NCBI RefSeq assembly: GCF_003014475.1
Contig: NZ_PYGJ01000024.1
Coordinates: 1-45,950 of the forward strand
Origin: Shimia abyssi
GTDB taxonomy: Bacteria; Pseudomonadota; Alphaproteobacteria; Rhodobacterales; Rhodobacteraceae
Length of the DNA stretch: 45,950 bases
Direction: 5' to 3'
Shown here: piece after piece, positions 33,572 through 42,364 of the stretch
How the letters are laid out: every line of letters starts with the position of its first letter
Position numbering within the stretch: position 1 is the stretch's first letter
Translations under genes and position numbers: made by a program
The notes under the pieces: model-generated
The model's input: only the letters and a program-made list of their open reading frames with translations
Told to the model about the DNA's origin: nothing
Databases searched by the model: none

Positions 33572-34756
33572 ATGGCACTGCGTCACTGTCACAACTTCCA
33601 TGACTTCCGGCTTCTGGCCAAACGTCGCCTGCCGGGCCCCATCTTCAACTACATTGATGGTGGGGCCGACGACGAAGTCACGTATCGCAAGAATTCGGCG
33701 GCTTTTGATAAGTGTGATCTTTTGCCGTCGGTTCTGACGGGTGTGTCCGACGTGGACATGTCCGTGACGGTGATGGGGCAAAGGTTGGATATGCCGATTT
33801 ATTGCTCTCCCACTGCGTTGCAACGTTTGTTTCACCACCAAGGGGAACGCGCCGTCGCAGCCGCAGCAGAGAAATATGGTACGCTGTTTGGCGTATCGTC
33901 CCTTGGCACCGTGTCGCTAGAGGAATTGCGCAAAAAGCATAAATCCCCCCAAGTCTACCAGTTTTACTTTCACAAAGATCGCGGGTTGAACGCCGCAATG
34001 ATGCAGCGCGCCAAAGAGGCCGGTGTCGAAGTGATGATGCTGACAGTTGACAGCATCACAGGTGGTAATCGCGAGCGTGATCTGCGCACTGGGTTTTCGA
34101 TCCCATTTCGTCTGACTTTGGGCGGCATGATCCAGTTCGCGATCAAGCCGATGTGGGGTATCAACTATGTGACCCACGAAAAATTTCACCTGCCGCAACT
34201 GGAAGATCATGTCGACATGGGCGGCGGTGCAAGCTCGATTGGCGGCTATTTTTCCGAGATGCTCGACCCGTCGATGAACTGGGATGATGTGGCCCAGATG
34301 GTGCGAGACTGGGATGGTCAATTTTGTCTCAAAGGGATTATGACCGCCGAAGATGCAAAACGTGCGGCCGAAATCGGCTGCACTGGCATTGTGCTGTCAA
34401 ACCATGGCGGTCGTCAGCTGGATGGGTCACGAACCCCCTTTGATCAGCTGGCCGAGATCATGGACGCGGTTGGCGACCGTATTGATGTTATGATGGATAG
34501 CGGAATACAGCGTGGAACTCATGTGCTTAAGGCATTGTCGCTTGGGGCCAAAGCCGTCGGGATCGGGCGGGGCTACCTCTATGCGTTGGCCGCCGCTGGT
34601 CAGCCCGGAGTAGAGCGGGCGCTGGGGCTCATGAAGGCAGAGATCGAGCGCGATATGAAATTGATGGGCGCGACTAGCATCGACCAGCTGTCTCGTGAAA
34701 ATCTGCGCAGTACACCGATCGGTGCCGCAATGAACAGCCAGAGGGCCGCAACATGA
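33572..34756 (+). CDS. lldD: FMN-dependent L-lactate dehydrogenase
   Basis: 394 residues of the alpha-hydroxyacid oxidase/dehydrogenase family. The catalytic histidine H278 and substrate arginine R281 lie in LSNHGGRQLDGS. The N-terminal PGPIFNYIDGGADDEVT motif and the GIGRGYLYALAAAG phosphate loop are also present. The ATG at 33572 follows a perfect AAGGAGGG; the longer frame overlaps dctQM. It overlaps dld by four bases (ATGA). It oxidises L-lactate to pyruvate, passing electrons to the quinone pool. Related 2-hydroxyacids such as glycolate or mandelate cannot be excluded, but the dld partner favours lactate. Confidence 0.93.
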   Translation: MALRHCHNFHDFRLLAKRRLPGPIFNYIDGGADDEVTYRKNSAAFDKCDLLPSVLTGVSDVDMSVTVMGQRLDMPIYCSPTALQRLFHHQGERAVAAAAEKYGTLFGVSSLGTVSLEELRKKHKSPQVYQFYFHKDRGLNAAMMQRAKEAGVEVMMLTVDSITGGNRERDLRTGFSIPFRLTLGGMIQFAIKPMWGINYVTHEKFHLPQLEDHVDMGGGASSIGGYFSEMLDPSMNWDDVAQMVRDWDGQFCLKGIMTAEDAKRAAEIGCTGIVLSNHGGRQLDGSRTPFDQLAEIMDAVGDRIDVMMDSGIQRGTHVLKALSLGAKAVGIGRGYLYALAAAGQPGVERALGLMKAEIERDMKLMGATSIDQLSRENLRSTPIGAAMNSQRAAT

Positions 34757-36480
34757 CGAATGGTGAACTGTTAGAAAAATTCCGTACAATTGTCGGTAAT
34801 CGCCACGTTCTGACAGGAATGCGTGCCACGGAACGGTTTCGGCGGGGCTTTCGCTCTGGCGAAGGCGAAGCGCTGTGTGTGCTGCGCCCAGGTACACTTT
34901 TGGAACAGTGGAAGGTGTTACAGGCGTGTGTTGCGGCCGACAAAATTGTCATCATGCAGGCTGCAAACACGGGTTTGACCGAAGGGTCAACACCCAGCGG
35001 ATCATACGACCGCGATGTTGTTCTGATCAATACGCGCCGCATGGACAAGCTGGCCCTCTTGCAAGACGGAAAACAAGTGATCAGCTTTCCAGGGGCGACC
35101 TTGTTTGCGCTGGAAAAGCTGTTGGCGCCATTGGGGCGAGAACCGCATTCCGTCATCGGATCCTCCTGTATCGGTGCATCAATCATCGGTGGTGTCTGTA
35201 ATAACTCCGGTGGTTCTTTGGTCGAGCGTGGCCCTGCCTATACCGAACTTTCGCTTTACGCTCAGATTACCGACGAAGGGCGGCTGGAGCTGGTGAACCA
35301 TTTGGGAATGGATCTGGGGAATACTCCAGAGGACATTCTGACAACGCTGGAAAACGGCTCTTTTGACCCACATCCAACACCGACAAACAAGCGCGCCTCT
35401 GCTAGTGACTATGTTCAGATCGTGCGCGATGTGAATGCCCAAACACCCGCACGTTTCAACGCGGATAAATCCAAACTGTTTGAATCTGCCGGGTCTGCGG
35501 GAAAGCTTGCAGTCTTTGCTGTCCGGCTTGACACGTTCAAGAAAAACGAGGCCGAAAAGATATTCTATATCGGCGCAAACGATCCCGGCGATTTTGCCGA
35601 TTTACGTCGCGAAATCCTCGAAAACTTCGGCTCCCTGCCGGTGTCCGCTGAATACGTCCATCGTGATGTGTTCAACATTACCGAGACATACGGCAAGGAC
35701 ACGGTTGTCATGATCGACAAACTGGGCACTGCCAGGTTGCCAACATTCTTCGCAATGAAAGGCGCTGTCGACGCGCGGTTGCGCAAAATCCCCCTGATGA
35801 GCAATTTCACCGATCGTCTTATGCAAGTCGTGTCGCGCCTGTGGCCGCGTGTGCTGCCGCTGCGGATGACGTCTTATCGCGATCAATACGAGCACCATTT
35901 GATCCTGAAAATGAAGAACGAAGGCATTAAGGAAGCCGCGGATTCGCTGCCCACGTTCTTTTCTGATCGTGATGGTGATTTCTTTGAGTGCAGCGCGCGC
36001 GAGGCCAAAATCGCCGGCCTGCATAGGTTTGCGGCGGCTGGTGCCGCAGTGCGTTACATGGCGATCCATGGCTCCGAAGTTGAAGACATCATCGCCTTGG
36101 ACGTGGCCTTGCGGCGCAATGATAATGACTGGTTGGAAAAGCTGCCCAAAGAGATTGACGACCAAATTGTGCACAAACTCTACTATGGGCACTTTATGTG
36201 TCACGTCATGCATCAGGACTATGTGGTCAAAAAAGGTGCCGATCCCAAGGCGCTGAAGGCGGCCATGTTAAAGCTCTTCGACGAAAGAGGTGCGGAATAC
36301 CCCGCAGAACACAACGTCGGGCATCTTTACAAGGCAAAGCCAGATCTAGCCGCGCATTACAAATGCTGTGATCCGACCAACTCTTTTAATCCGGGCATTG
36401 GAAAGATGTCCAAGGCTCGGAGCTATGCAGAAGACGACGCGCATTCCCCGGCTGTTCTGTCTGGCCTCACTGACGGCTAG
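34753..36480 (+). CDS. dld: Quinone-dependent D-lactate dehydrogenase
   Basis: 575 residues, close to the 571 of E. coli Dld and longer than soluble D-LDHs. The N-terminal FAD_binding_4 domain (about 40-210) contains MQAANTGLTEGSTPSG and IGSSCIGASIIGGVCNNSGGSLV. A membrane-binding D-lactate dehydrogenase C-terminal part follows, ending with the DPTNSFNPGIGKMSK motif. It oxidises D-lactate to pyruvate at the inner membrane. With lldD it lets the cell use both enantiomers imported by the TRAP system. The 3' end overlaps the convergent kinase gene by 14 bases, leaving no room for a separate terminator. Confidence 0.95.
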   Translation: MTNGELLEKFRTIVGNRHVLTGMRATERFRRGFRSGEGEALCVLRPGTLLEQWKVLQACVAADKIVIMQAANTGLTEGSTPSGSYDRDVVLINTRRMDKLALLQDGKQVISFPGATLFALEKLLAPLGREPHSVIGSSCIGASIIGGVCNNSGGSLVERGPAYTELSLYAQITDEGRLELVNHLGMDLGNTPEDILTTLENGSFDPHPTPTNKRASASDYVQIVRDVNAQTPARFNADKSKLFESAGSAGKLAVFAVRLDTFKKNEAEKIFYIGANDPGDFADLRREILENFGSLPVSAEYVHRDVFNITETYGKDTVVMIDKLGTARLPTFFAMKGAVDARLRKIPLMSNFTDRLMQVVSRLWPRVLPLRMTSYRDQYEHHLILKMKNEGIKEAADSLPTFFSDRDGDFFECSAREAKIAGLHRFAAAGAAVRYMAIHGSEVEDIIALDVALRRNDNDWLEKLPKEIDDQIVHKLYYGHFMCHVMHQDYVVKKGADPKALKAAMLKLFDERGAEYPAEHNVGHLYKAKPDLAAHYKCCDPTNSFNPGIGKMSKARSYAEDDAHSPAVLSGLTDG

Positions 36481-37105
36481 CCGGCGATGGGCCGGTGCCA
36501 AGGACAAAATCGGGTGTCGTGGACTGTTCCAGAACAAATAGGGCGTTTGGAATGTCATTTGCCAGTGCCCGATCACGGGATTCATTTAATGTAAATCCAT
36601 GTTTCAGCCATCTGTCGATTAACCGCGTTTCCAGCTCCTGCTGGGAAACATCAAGGAGAACCGTCAAATTGAAAGCTTCCCTCAGTTGGTTCCACGGCGA
36701 TGTTTTTAGAAGTAGGTAGTTCCCTTCAACCAACACGACGGATGTGTCACTCGTGATGAGGCCAGTATCTGGCACAGTAGCGTCAAGGGTTCTGTCAAAT
36801 GTGGGAAATCGCAATGCCCCACCCTGTCTGGCAAGTTGGATAAGGTCGACAAATCCAACCGCGTCAAACGTTTCGGGGGCACCCTTTCGATGAAGTAGCT
36901 TCATTTCTCGGAGCTGTTCGTTATCAAAATGAAAGCCATCCATCGGAAGAACAGCGGATTTCACGTTAAGCTCGGCGGCCAATTCTTTCGCAAGCGTCGT
37001 CTTGCCAGAGCCGGGCGGCCCGGCAATGGCAACAATGGTCCGTTTTCTGACATGCGCTAGCCGATTAATTTCGCGGATCAGGTCCTGTTTCGAAATCGCG
37101 TCCAT
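36467..37105 (-). CDS. P-loop nucleotide kinase-like protein (uridine/pantothenate kinase superfamily; FrcK-like)
   Basis: 212 residues. Walker A is GPPGSGKT at 29-36, followed by PMDGFHFDNEQL and a RKGAPETFDAVGF segment. A VVLVEGNYLLL strand and an RWLKHG lid-like stretch complete the pattern of the phosphoribulokinase/uridine kinase superfamily. Proteins of this type occur beside sugar operons in alphaproteobacteria and have been annotated as fructose-linked kinases. The ATG at 37105 has an AGGAGAG ribosome site. It lies downstream of mtlK, whose product and that of SmoS is fructose, so a fructose kinase role is an attractive inference but is not shown by sequence. Confidence 0.75.
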   Translation of the reverse strand: MDAISKQDLIREINRLAHVRKRTIVAIAGPPGSGKTTLAKELAAELNVKSAVLPMDGFHFDNEQLREMKLLHRKGAPETFDAVGFVDLIQLARQGGALRFPTFDRTLDATVPDTGLITSDTSVVLVEGNYLLLKTSPWNQLREAFNLTVLLDVSQQELETRLIDRWLKHGFTLNESRDRALANDIPNALFVLEQSTTPDFVLGTGPSPASRQ

Positions 37106-37214
37106 TTGCTCTCTCCTAGAAACGCATTCACTTAAAGCTACCGACGCAAGCAAGCTTAGTTAGCAACTACAAGCCATCAAATTCGCAAAACTGACTTCTG
37201 ATAATACTGTTCGA

Positions 37215-37243
37215 TGTGTGTGCAATTACACGTCGCACACACA
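37215..37243. promoter_or_regulatory. Hairpin between mtlK and the kinase gene
   Basis: TGTGTGTGC (37215-37223) pairs with GCACACACA (37235-37243) around an 11-base loop, in the 148-base gap after mtlK. No T-run follows on the minus strand. It may be a weak terminator or a processing site. Confidence 0.5.
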
Positions 37244-37253
37244 GAAAAATGGA

Positions 37254-38726
37254 TTACTCAGCGAGGTACGCGTCGATGGCCGCAATAATTCCGTCGTTCC
37301 AGATTTTTCGTAACCAGTGATCAAACCGTTCCGAAAACTCTGAATTAGAACCGATGTCACCGTAGTACTGGCTTTGGGAAATCCATGCCTCAGGACGTGT
37401 TTTCGCTTCAATCGCGATTCTTCGCAGATCGTCCCAAAAAGGATCATTTGCTTCAATGACGCTTCCATCTTCACGGGTACCTTCGCACATACGCGCCCAG
37501 CAAGCTTCTACAAGCGCGAGACCCGACATTGATGCTCCGCCTTCTCGTAAAGCAGATTGGATGCTGGGTACGATAAAGCCCGGATGGCGGGAAGAGCCAT
37601 CAAATGCAACGCGACGTGTTGTGTCTATGATCTCGGGATTTGAAAATCGGCGTTCCACAAGATCGACATAGGCCTGTGCAGGCATCCCCGGCGCTGGAAG
37701 GACAAGCGGTGCGATTTCATCGCGGGCCACTTTGGAAAAGAACGCTCCAATCTGAGGGTGGGCCATGCAGTCCGCGATTGTTGGGACGGACAGCACTTCG
37801 CCCACGTTTGCGATTATCTGATGCCCTCCGTTTAGAACGCGGATTTTCATGGCCTCAAATCTGTGAACTTGCTCAGAAAAGATGGCACCGGCCTTGTCCC
37901 AGCTTGGACGACCAGCGCAAAAATCATCCTCAATAACCCATTGGCGAAAATTTTCATGAGTTACAGGTACGGCATCCGCGATCCCGAAATCCTGGACCAA
38001 GGCCAATTCATTTGGGCCTGTCGCGGGCACAATGCAATCAACCATTGAATTGGGAAAACTACACTCGGATTCGATCCAGTCGGCCAATCCGGGGTCTGAC
38101 ATTCGAGCAAGCGAAACAACGGTCTGCTTCAGGATGTTACCATTGCCCTGCAAATTGTCACAGCTCATTCCAGTAAATGGCCGTTCGCTGTTTTGGCGAC
38201 GCTTCTTGAGTGCTGCAATCATCGCACCAAATGCCGTGCGGGGTGCGTTTGGGTTCTGCGCGTCATGCACGATGTCCGGATGAGAAGCGTCAAATCCTTT
38301 GGTTGCCGGGTCAATATAATACCCGCCTTCAGTTACAGTCAGGGCAACAATGCGAATGTCCGGCTTGGCCATTCTGTCGATTAGCGCCCAATTCGCGTCT
38401 TCGACCGGTACAAAATCGATCATTGCTCCAACGACTTCGGCTGACCGACCCTGCGGGTCGAGTTCAATCAACGTTGTTAAGTAGTCCTGAGCCGCGAGTT
38501 TCTGACGCTGTGTCTCATCGAATGCACGAACACCGGCACCAACGATCGCCCAATCATGGTCCAACCCCTGTTCAAACAATCGATGAAGGTACCAAGCCTG
38601 ATGCGCACGGTGAAAATTTCCAACTCCGATATGCACTATCCCCGCCGACAACGCCTCGCGATCATAGCTAGGGCGAGATGTTTTGGCGGGTAGCGCAGAA
38701 AGAGTTTTGTTCGAAAGCTTGATCAT
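37254..38726 (-). CDS. mtlK: Mannitol 2-dehydrogenase (polyol-specific long-chain dehydrogenase)
   Basis: 490 residues. It oxidises D-mannitol (and often D-arabinitol or sorbitol) to the ketose with NAD+. The N-terminal GIVHIGVGNFHRAHQAWYL motif and the catalytic K-x4-N-x2-H of MKIRVLNGGHQ identify the family. The ATG at 38726 has a GGGGA ribosome site and agrees with the family start. An ATG at 38753, overlapping the smoS stop, is an alternative. It lies last in the smoEFGK-smoS-mtlK order known from Rhodobacter sphaeroides. Confidence 0.95.
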   Translation of the reverse strand: MIKLSNKTLSALPAKTSRPSYDREALSAGIVHIGVGNFHRAHQAWYLHRLFEQGLDHDWAIVGAGVRAFDETQRQKLAAQDYLTTLIELDPQGRSAEVVGAMIDFVPVEDANWALIDRMAKPDIRIVALTVTEGGYYIDPATKGFDASHPDIVHDAQNPNAPRTAFGAMIAALKKRRQNSERPFTGMSCDNLQGNGNILKQTVVSLARMSDPGLADWIESECSFPNSMVDCIVPATGPNELALVQDFGIADAVPVTHENFRQWVIEDDFCAGRPSWDKAGAIFSEQVHRFEAMKIRVLNGGHQIIANVGEVLSVPTIADCMAHPQIGAFFSKVARDEIAPLVLPAPGMPAQAYVDLVERRFSNPEIIDTTRRVAFDGSSRHPGFIVPSIQSALREGGASMSGLALVEACWARMCEGTREDGSVIEANDPFWDDLRRIAIEAKTRPEAWISQSQYYGDIGSNSEFSERFDHWLRKIWNDGIIAAIDAYLAE

Positions 38727-38752
38727 TGAGTGTCCCCGCACGTCTATATTCA

Positions 38753-39526
38753 TCACGCCAACCAATTGCCGCCGTCCACACCGAACGTTTGACCCACGAT
38801 GTAGTCGGCTTCGCTGGAAGCGAGAAAGATGGCCATGCCGGTCAGGTCTGAGGCGTGGCCCATGCGGCCAAACGGAACGGCTTTACCAACCTCTTTTTTC
38901 TTTTGTCCGGCTGGTTTGCCTTCGTATTTTGCAAACAACGCGTCCACACCGTCCCAATGTTCGCCATCCACGACGCCCGGCGCGATGGCGTTCACGTTAA
39001 TGCCATGTTGGATCAGGTTCAGCCCGGCAGATTGCGTCAGGCTAATGATCGCGGCTTTGGAGGCGCAATAGACCGCAACAAGCGGTTCGCCACGACGCCC
39101 GGCTTGACTGGCCATATTGACGATCTTGCCTCCCTTTCCGCGCGCAATCATGTGGCGTGCGGCGGCCTGCATCGTGAACAGGGCACCAGAGACGTTGATG
39201 GAAAATATGCGATCGTATTCAGCACGCGTTATTTCGACAATCGGCCCAGCTGTGAACAAGGCAGCATTGTTTACAAGGACGTCTATACCGCCAAACTGCT
39301 CAACGACGTGGTTCAGCGCGGCATCGATGCTGTCCTGTCGAGATACATCCATCTCGATTGCAATAGCCGTGCCACCGATATCGGCGGCGGCACCTTGTGC
39401 GCGTTCGATATCTATATCTGCAATGGCAACCGTCGCGCCTTCAGCGGCATAGGCCTTGGCAAACTCCAGACCTATGCCCCTTGCAGCCCCCGTGATAAGG
39501 GCAATTTTTCCGTCCAGTCGCTTCAT
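38753..39526 (-). CDS. smoS: Sorbitol (L-iditol 2-)dehydrogenase, short-chain
   Basis: 257 residues. A classical SDR: the TGAARGIG cofactor loop (about 13-20), NNAA, the catalytic S (MASQAG) and Y-x3-K (YCASKAA). The C-terminal [16 protein letters not shown] is typical of SmoS/PolS. It oxidises D-sorbitol to D-fructose, or galactitol to tagatose. It overlaps smoK by four bases and abuts mtlK, so it is part of the polyol operon. The final assignment leans on operon context. Confidence 0.93.
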   Translation of the reverse strand: MKRLDGKIALITGAARGIGLEFAKAYAAEGATVAIADIDIERAQGAAADIGGTAIAIEMDVSRQDSIDAALNHVVEQFGGIDVLVNNAALFTAGPIVEITRAEYDRIFSINVSGALFTMQAAARHMIARGKGGKIVNMASQAGRRGEPLVAVYCASKAAIISLTQSAGLNLIQHGINVNAIAPGVVDGEHWDGVDALFAKYEGKPAGQKKKEVGKAVPFGRMGHASDLTGMAIFLASSEADYIVGQTFGVDGGNWLA

Positions 39527-40527
39527 CCCAGCCGGAGCCCTTGGTCGTCAAAGCGGTGCAAATGAGCTTGGTCCGGCGTCAGGAAGACCTTAGCGCCATA
39601 AGACATGGTCAACTCCCCGCTGGCACGTACAGTCAGAGGGTGTTCAAACGCATCGCATTTCACATGGAAGAAAGTGTCCGAGCCAAGGTGCTCCGAAACC
39701 CCAACGACGCCTTCCCAGTCTCCGGCGTCCGCCGATATGCCAATATGCTCGGGGCGAATGCCGATGGTTTTTGCGTTGAACTTTTGCGCCTCTGGCCCTT
39801 CCAGAAGGTTCATTTTGGGGCTGCCGATGAAGCCAGCGACAAATGTGTTGCGCGGGTTGCGGTACAGCTCCAGCGGGCTGCCAACCTGTTCAATCACACC
39901 AGCATGTAGCACCACAATTTTGTCAGCCATTGTCATGGCTTCAACCTGATCATGGGTCACATAGATCATTGTCGTTGTCAGACGTTTGTGAAGTTCCGAA
40001 ATCTCCAACCGCATCCCAACGCGCAACGCGGCGTCGAGGTTGGACAAAGGTTCGTCAAAAAGGAATGCGGCAGGCTCACGGACAATGGCGCGGCCAATGG
40101 CAACGCGCTGACGCTGACCGCCAGACAATTGGCCGGGGCGTCGGTCAAGATAATCCGCGAGGTTCAGAACAGATGCGGCCCCTTCGACGCGACGGTCGAT
40201 CTCGGCTTGATCCATCTTGGCCATGCGCAGTGGAAAGGCGATGTTTTTGCGTACCGACATATGCGGGTAAAGCGCATATGACTGGAACACCATCGCCAGA
40301 CCGCGTTTGGCCGGGGGCGTCATGGTTTGATCCGCCCCATCAATCGAGATCATGCCGCTAGAGACATCTTCCAACCCTGCAATTAGGCGCAGCAGGGTGG
40401 ATTTTCCGCAACCCGAAGGGCCGACGAATACTGTAAACTCTCCGTCTTCGATGGTCAGATCCAAAGGTGGAATGACCTGCACGTCGCCGAAGCTTTTGGT
40501 GACTTGGTTCAGTTGAATTTGTCCCAT
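39523..40527 (-). CDS. smoK: Polyol ABC transporter ATP-binding protein
   Basis: 334 residues of the MalK/UgpC type. Walker A is GPSGCGKST, the signature is [19 protein letters not shown], Walker B is [11 protein letters not shown], and a C-terminal TOBE/MalK regulatory domain includes IGIRPEHIG. It powers sorbitol/mannitol uptake with SmoE, SmoF and SmoG. The AAGGA ribosome site supports the ATG. The gene overlaps smoS by four bases. Confidence 0.95.
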   Translation of the reverse strand: MGQIQLNQVTKSFGDVQVIPPLDLTIEDGEFTVFVGPSGCGKSTLLRLIAGLEDVSSGMISIDGADQTMTPPAKRGLAMVFQSYALYPHMSVRKNIAFPLRMAKMDQAEIDRRVEGAASVLNLADYLDRRPGQLSGGQRQRVAIGRAIVREPAAFLFDEPLSNLDAALRVGMRLEISELHKRLTTTMIYVTHDQVEAMTMADKIVVLHAGVIEQVGSPLELYRNPRNTFVAGFIGSPKMNLLEGPEAQKFNAKTIGIRPEHIGISADAGDWEGVVGVSEHLGSDTFFHVKCDAFEHPLTVRASGELTMSYGAKVFLTPDQAHLHRFDDQGLRLG

Positions 40528-40538
40528 TGGTCCGTTCC

Positions 40539-41369
40539 TTATTTCACAGCGCCGAAGGTCAGGCCGCTGACAAGTTGTTTCTGGCTGAACCAGCCAAGGA
40601 TGAGGATTGGCGCGATAGCCATGGTCGAGGCCGCGCTGAGTTTTGCATAAAACAGGCCCTCTGGGCTGGAGTAGCTGGCAATGAATGCCGTGAGGGGGGC
40701 CGCCTTGGCCGCCGTCAGGTTGAGCGTCCAGAAGGCTTCGTTCCAGGCAAGGATCACGTTCAAAAGTAGTGTGGACGCGATGCCGGGGATTGCCATTGGA
40801 GTGAGGACATAAAGCACCTCATCCTTAAGTGTCGCCCCGTCCATCCGAGCCGCTTCAAGGATTTCACCAGGGATCTCCTTGAAGTAGGTGTAGAGCATCC
40901 AGACGATGATCGGCAGGTTGATCAGCATCAGAACGATTACCAGACCCAGCTTTGTGTCGAGCAGACCCAGCTGAATGAACAGCAAGTAGATCGGATACAG
41001 CACACCCACCGCTGGCAGCATTTTGGTGCTGAGCATCCACATCAGGATGTCCTTGGTCCGCTTGGATGGCACAAAGGCCATCGACCAGGCAGCGGGCACC
41101 GCGATGATAATGCCCAGAACGGTCGAGCCGCCTGCAATAATGATCGAATTCCACAGGAACCGGGCATAGTTTGAGCGTTCCATCACAACCGAGTAGTTCT
41201 CAAGCGTCCAGTCAAAGCCCAAAAAGATGGGCGGATCTGCAATCGCCTGTGCTTCGGTTTTGAAGCTGGTCAGGATGGTCCAGAGGATCGGGAAGAAGAT
41301 CAGCAGCCCAATGCCCCATGCGGCGGCGGTGTTGATGATCTTGCGTTGTTGCGTAACTGCACGTGCCAT
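40539..41369 (-). CDS. smoG: Polyol ABC transporter permease
   Basis: 276 residues with six predicted membrane segments. The MalG-type EAA loop reads [25 protein letters not shown]. It begins with a GAGGAG ribosome site and lies 10 bases after smoF and 11 before smoK. It pairs with SmoF in the inner membrane. Confidence 0.95.
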   Translation of the reverse strand: MARAVTQQRKIINTAAAWGIGLLIFFPILWTILTSFKTEAQAIADPPIFLGFDWTLENYSVVMERSNYARFLWNSIIIAGGSTVLGIIIAVPAAWSMAFVPSKRTKDILMWMLSTKMLPAVGVLYPIYLLFIQLGLLDTKLGLVIVLMLINLPIIVWMLYTYFKEIPGEILEAARMDGATLKDEVLYVLTPMAIPGIASTLLLNVILAWNEAFWTLNLTAAKAAPLTAFIASYSSPEGLFYAKLSAASTMAIAPILILGWFSQKQLVSGLTFGAVK

Positions 41370-41379
41370 GATGTTCTCC

Positions 41380-42246
41380 TCACGCGTCCAGGTTCTTGCC
41401 GACGATGCGCATCAGGAAGATGGCAACGATATTTGCGAGAATGATTGCGTAGACACCGCCAGCAGAGCCTAGGCCGATGTTCTGGCTTTCCAGCACACGC
41501 TGGAAGATCAGGTAGCTGAGCGTCTTGGTTCCAAAGGCACCGCCTGTTGTTACAAAGATCTCTGCAAAGATGGCCAGCAAAAAGATCGTCTGGATCAGGA
41601 TCACAACAGTGATCGCGCGCCCCAGATGCGGCAGAACGATGAACCCGAACCGTTTGATTGGTGGGGCGCCGTCCATTTCGGCGGCTTCAAGTTGTTCGCT
41701 GTCCAGCGACTGGATCGCGGTCAGAAGGATCAGGGTCGCAAATGGCAGCCATTGCCAGGATACGATCATGACAATCGACGGCAGCGATGCTTGGCTAAGC
41801 CATTCCACCGGGGTGGCGCCGAAGAATTTCCAAAGATGCGCTAACAGGCCATAGTTTGGGTCCATGAACATGTTCTTCCAAACCAATGCCGAGACTGTCG
41901 GCATAACAAAGAAGGGCGCGATAACGAGAATGCGCACAATGCCCTGGCCCCACATGGGCTGGTTCAGCAGGATCGCCAATAGCACTCCCAGCGACACGGT
42001 AATGGCCAGAACGCCACCAACGATAATCAGCGTCGTCTGAATAGACGGCCAAAAGGCGCTGGAACTTACAAAGCGAACATAGTTGTCAAACCCTACCCAA
42101 CCGAGATCACCACCGCGCAGTGGCAGGTATTTCTTGAAGGAAAAGTAGAGCGTCATTGTCAGGGGGATGAGCATCCATCCCAGGAGCAGGATAACCGCGG
42201 GGGCCATCATCACTCGGGCGGCGGATCGTGAATGCTGGGTCGCCAT
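41380..42246 (-). CDS. smoF: Polyol ABC transporter permease
   Basis: 288 residues with about six membrane segments. The MalF-type EAA loop reads EAAEMDGAPPIKRFGFIVLPHLG. The ATG at 42246 is well placed after AAAGGAGG; a GTG two codons earlier is too close to it. It is the first permease gene after the smoE-smoF intergenic hairpin. Confidence 0.94.
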   Translation of the reverse strand: MATQHSRSAARVMMAPAVILLLGWMLIPLTMTLYFSFKKYLPLRGGDLGWVGFDNYVRFVSSSAFWPSIQTTLIIVGGVLAITVSLGVLLAILLNQPMWGQGIVRILVIAPFFVMPTVSALVWKNMFMDPNYGLLAHLWKFFGATPVEWLSQASLPSIVMIVSWQWLPFATLILLTAIQSLDSEQLEAAEMDGAPPIKRFGFIVLPHLGRAITVVILIQTIFLLAIFAEIFVTTGGAFGTKTLSYLIFQRVLESQNIGLGSAGGVYAIILANIVAIFLMRIVGKNLDA

Positions 42247-42323
42247 TGGCACGCCTCCTTTGTTGACGGACGGTGCCGTCTTGTTGCGTCGGTTCGAATG
42301 TACAGGACAGGGGGGGGTGTGTG

Positions 42324-42350
42324 CAGGGGGGCGGGCGCACCGCCCCCCTG
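42324..42350 (-). terminator. Strong hairpin between smoE and smoF
   Basis: CAGGGGGGCGG-GCGCA-CCGCCCCCCTG is a perfect 11-bp GC-rich stem about 15 bases past the smoE stop. With no clear T-run, it probably acts as an attenuator or 3' stabiliser giving more SmoE binding protein than permease, as is common in sugar ABC operons. Confidence 0.7.
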
Positions 42351-42364
42351 ACTAGGTCAAAGCC

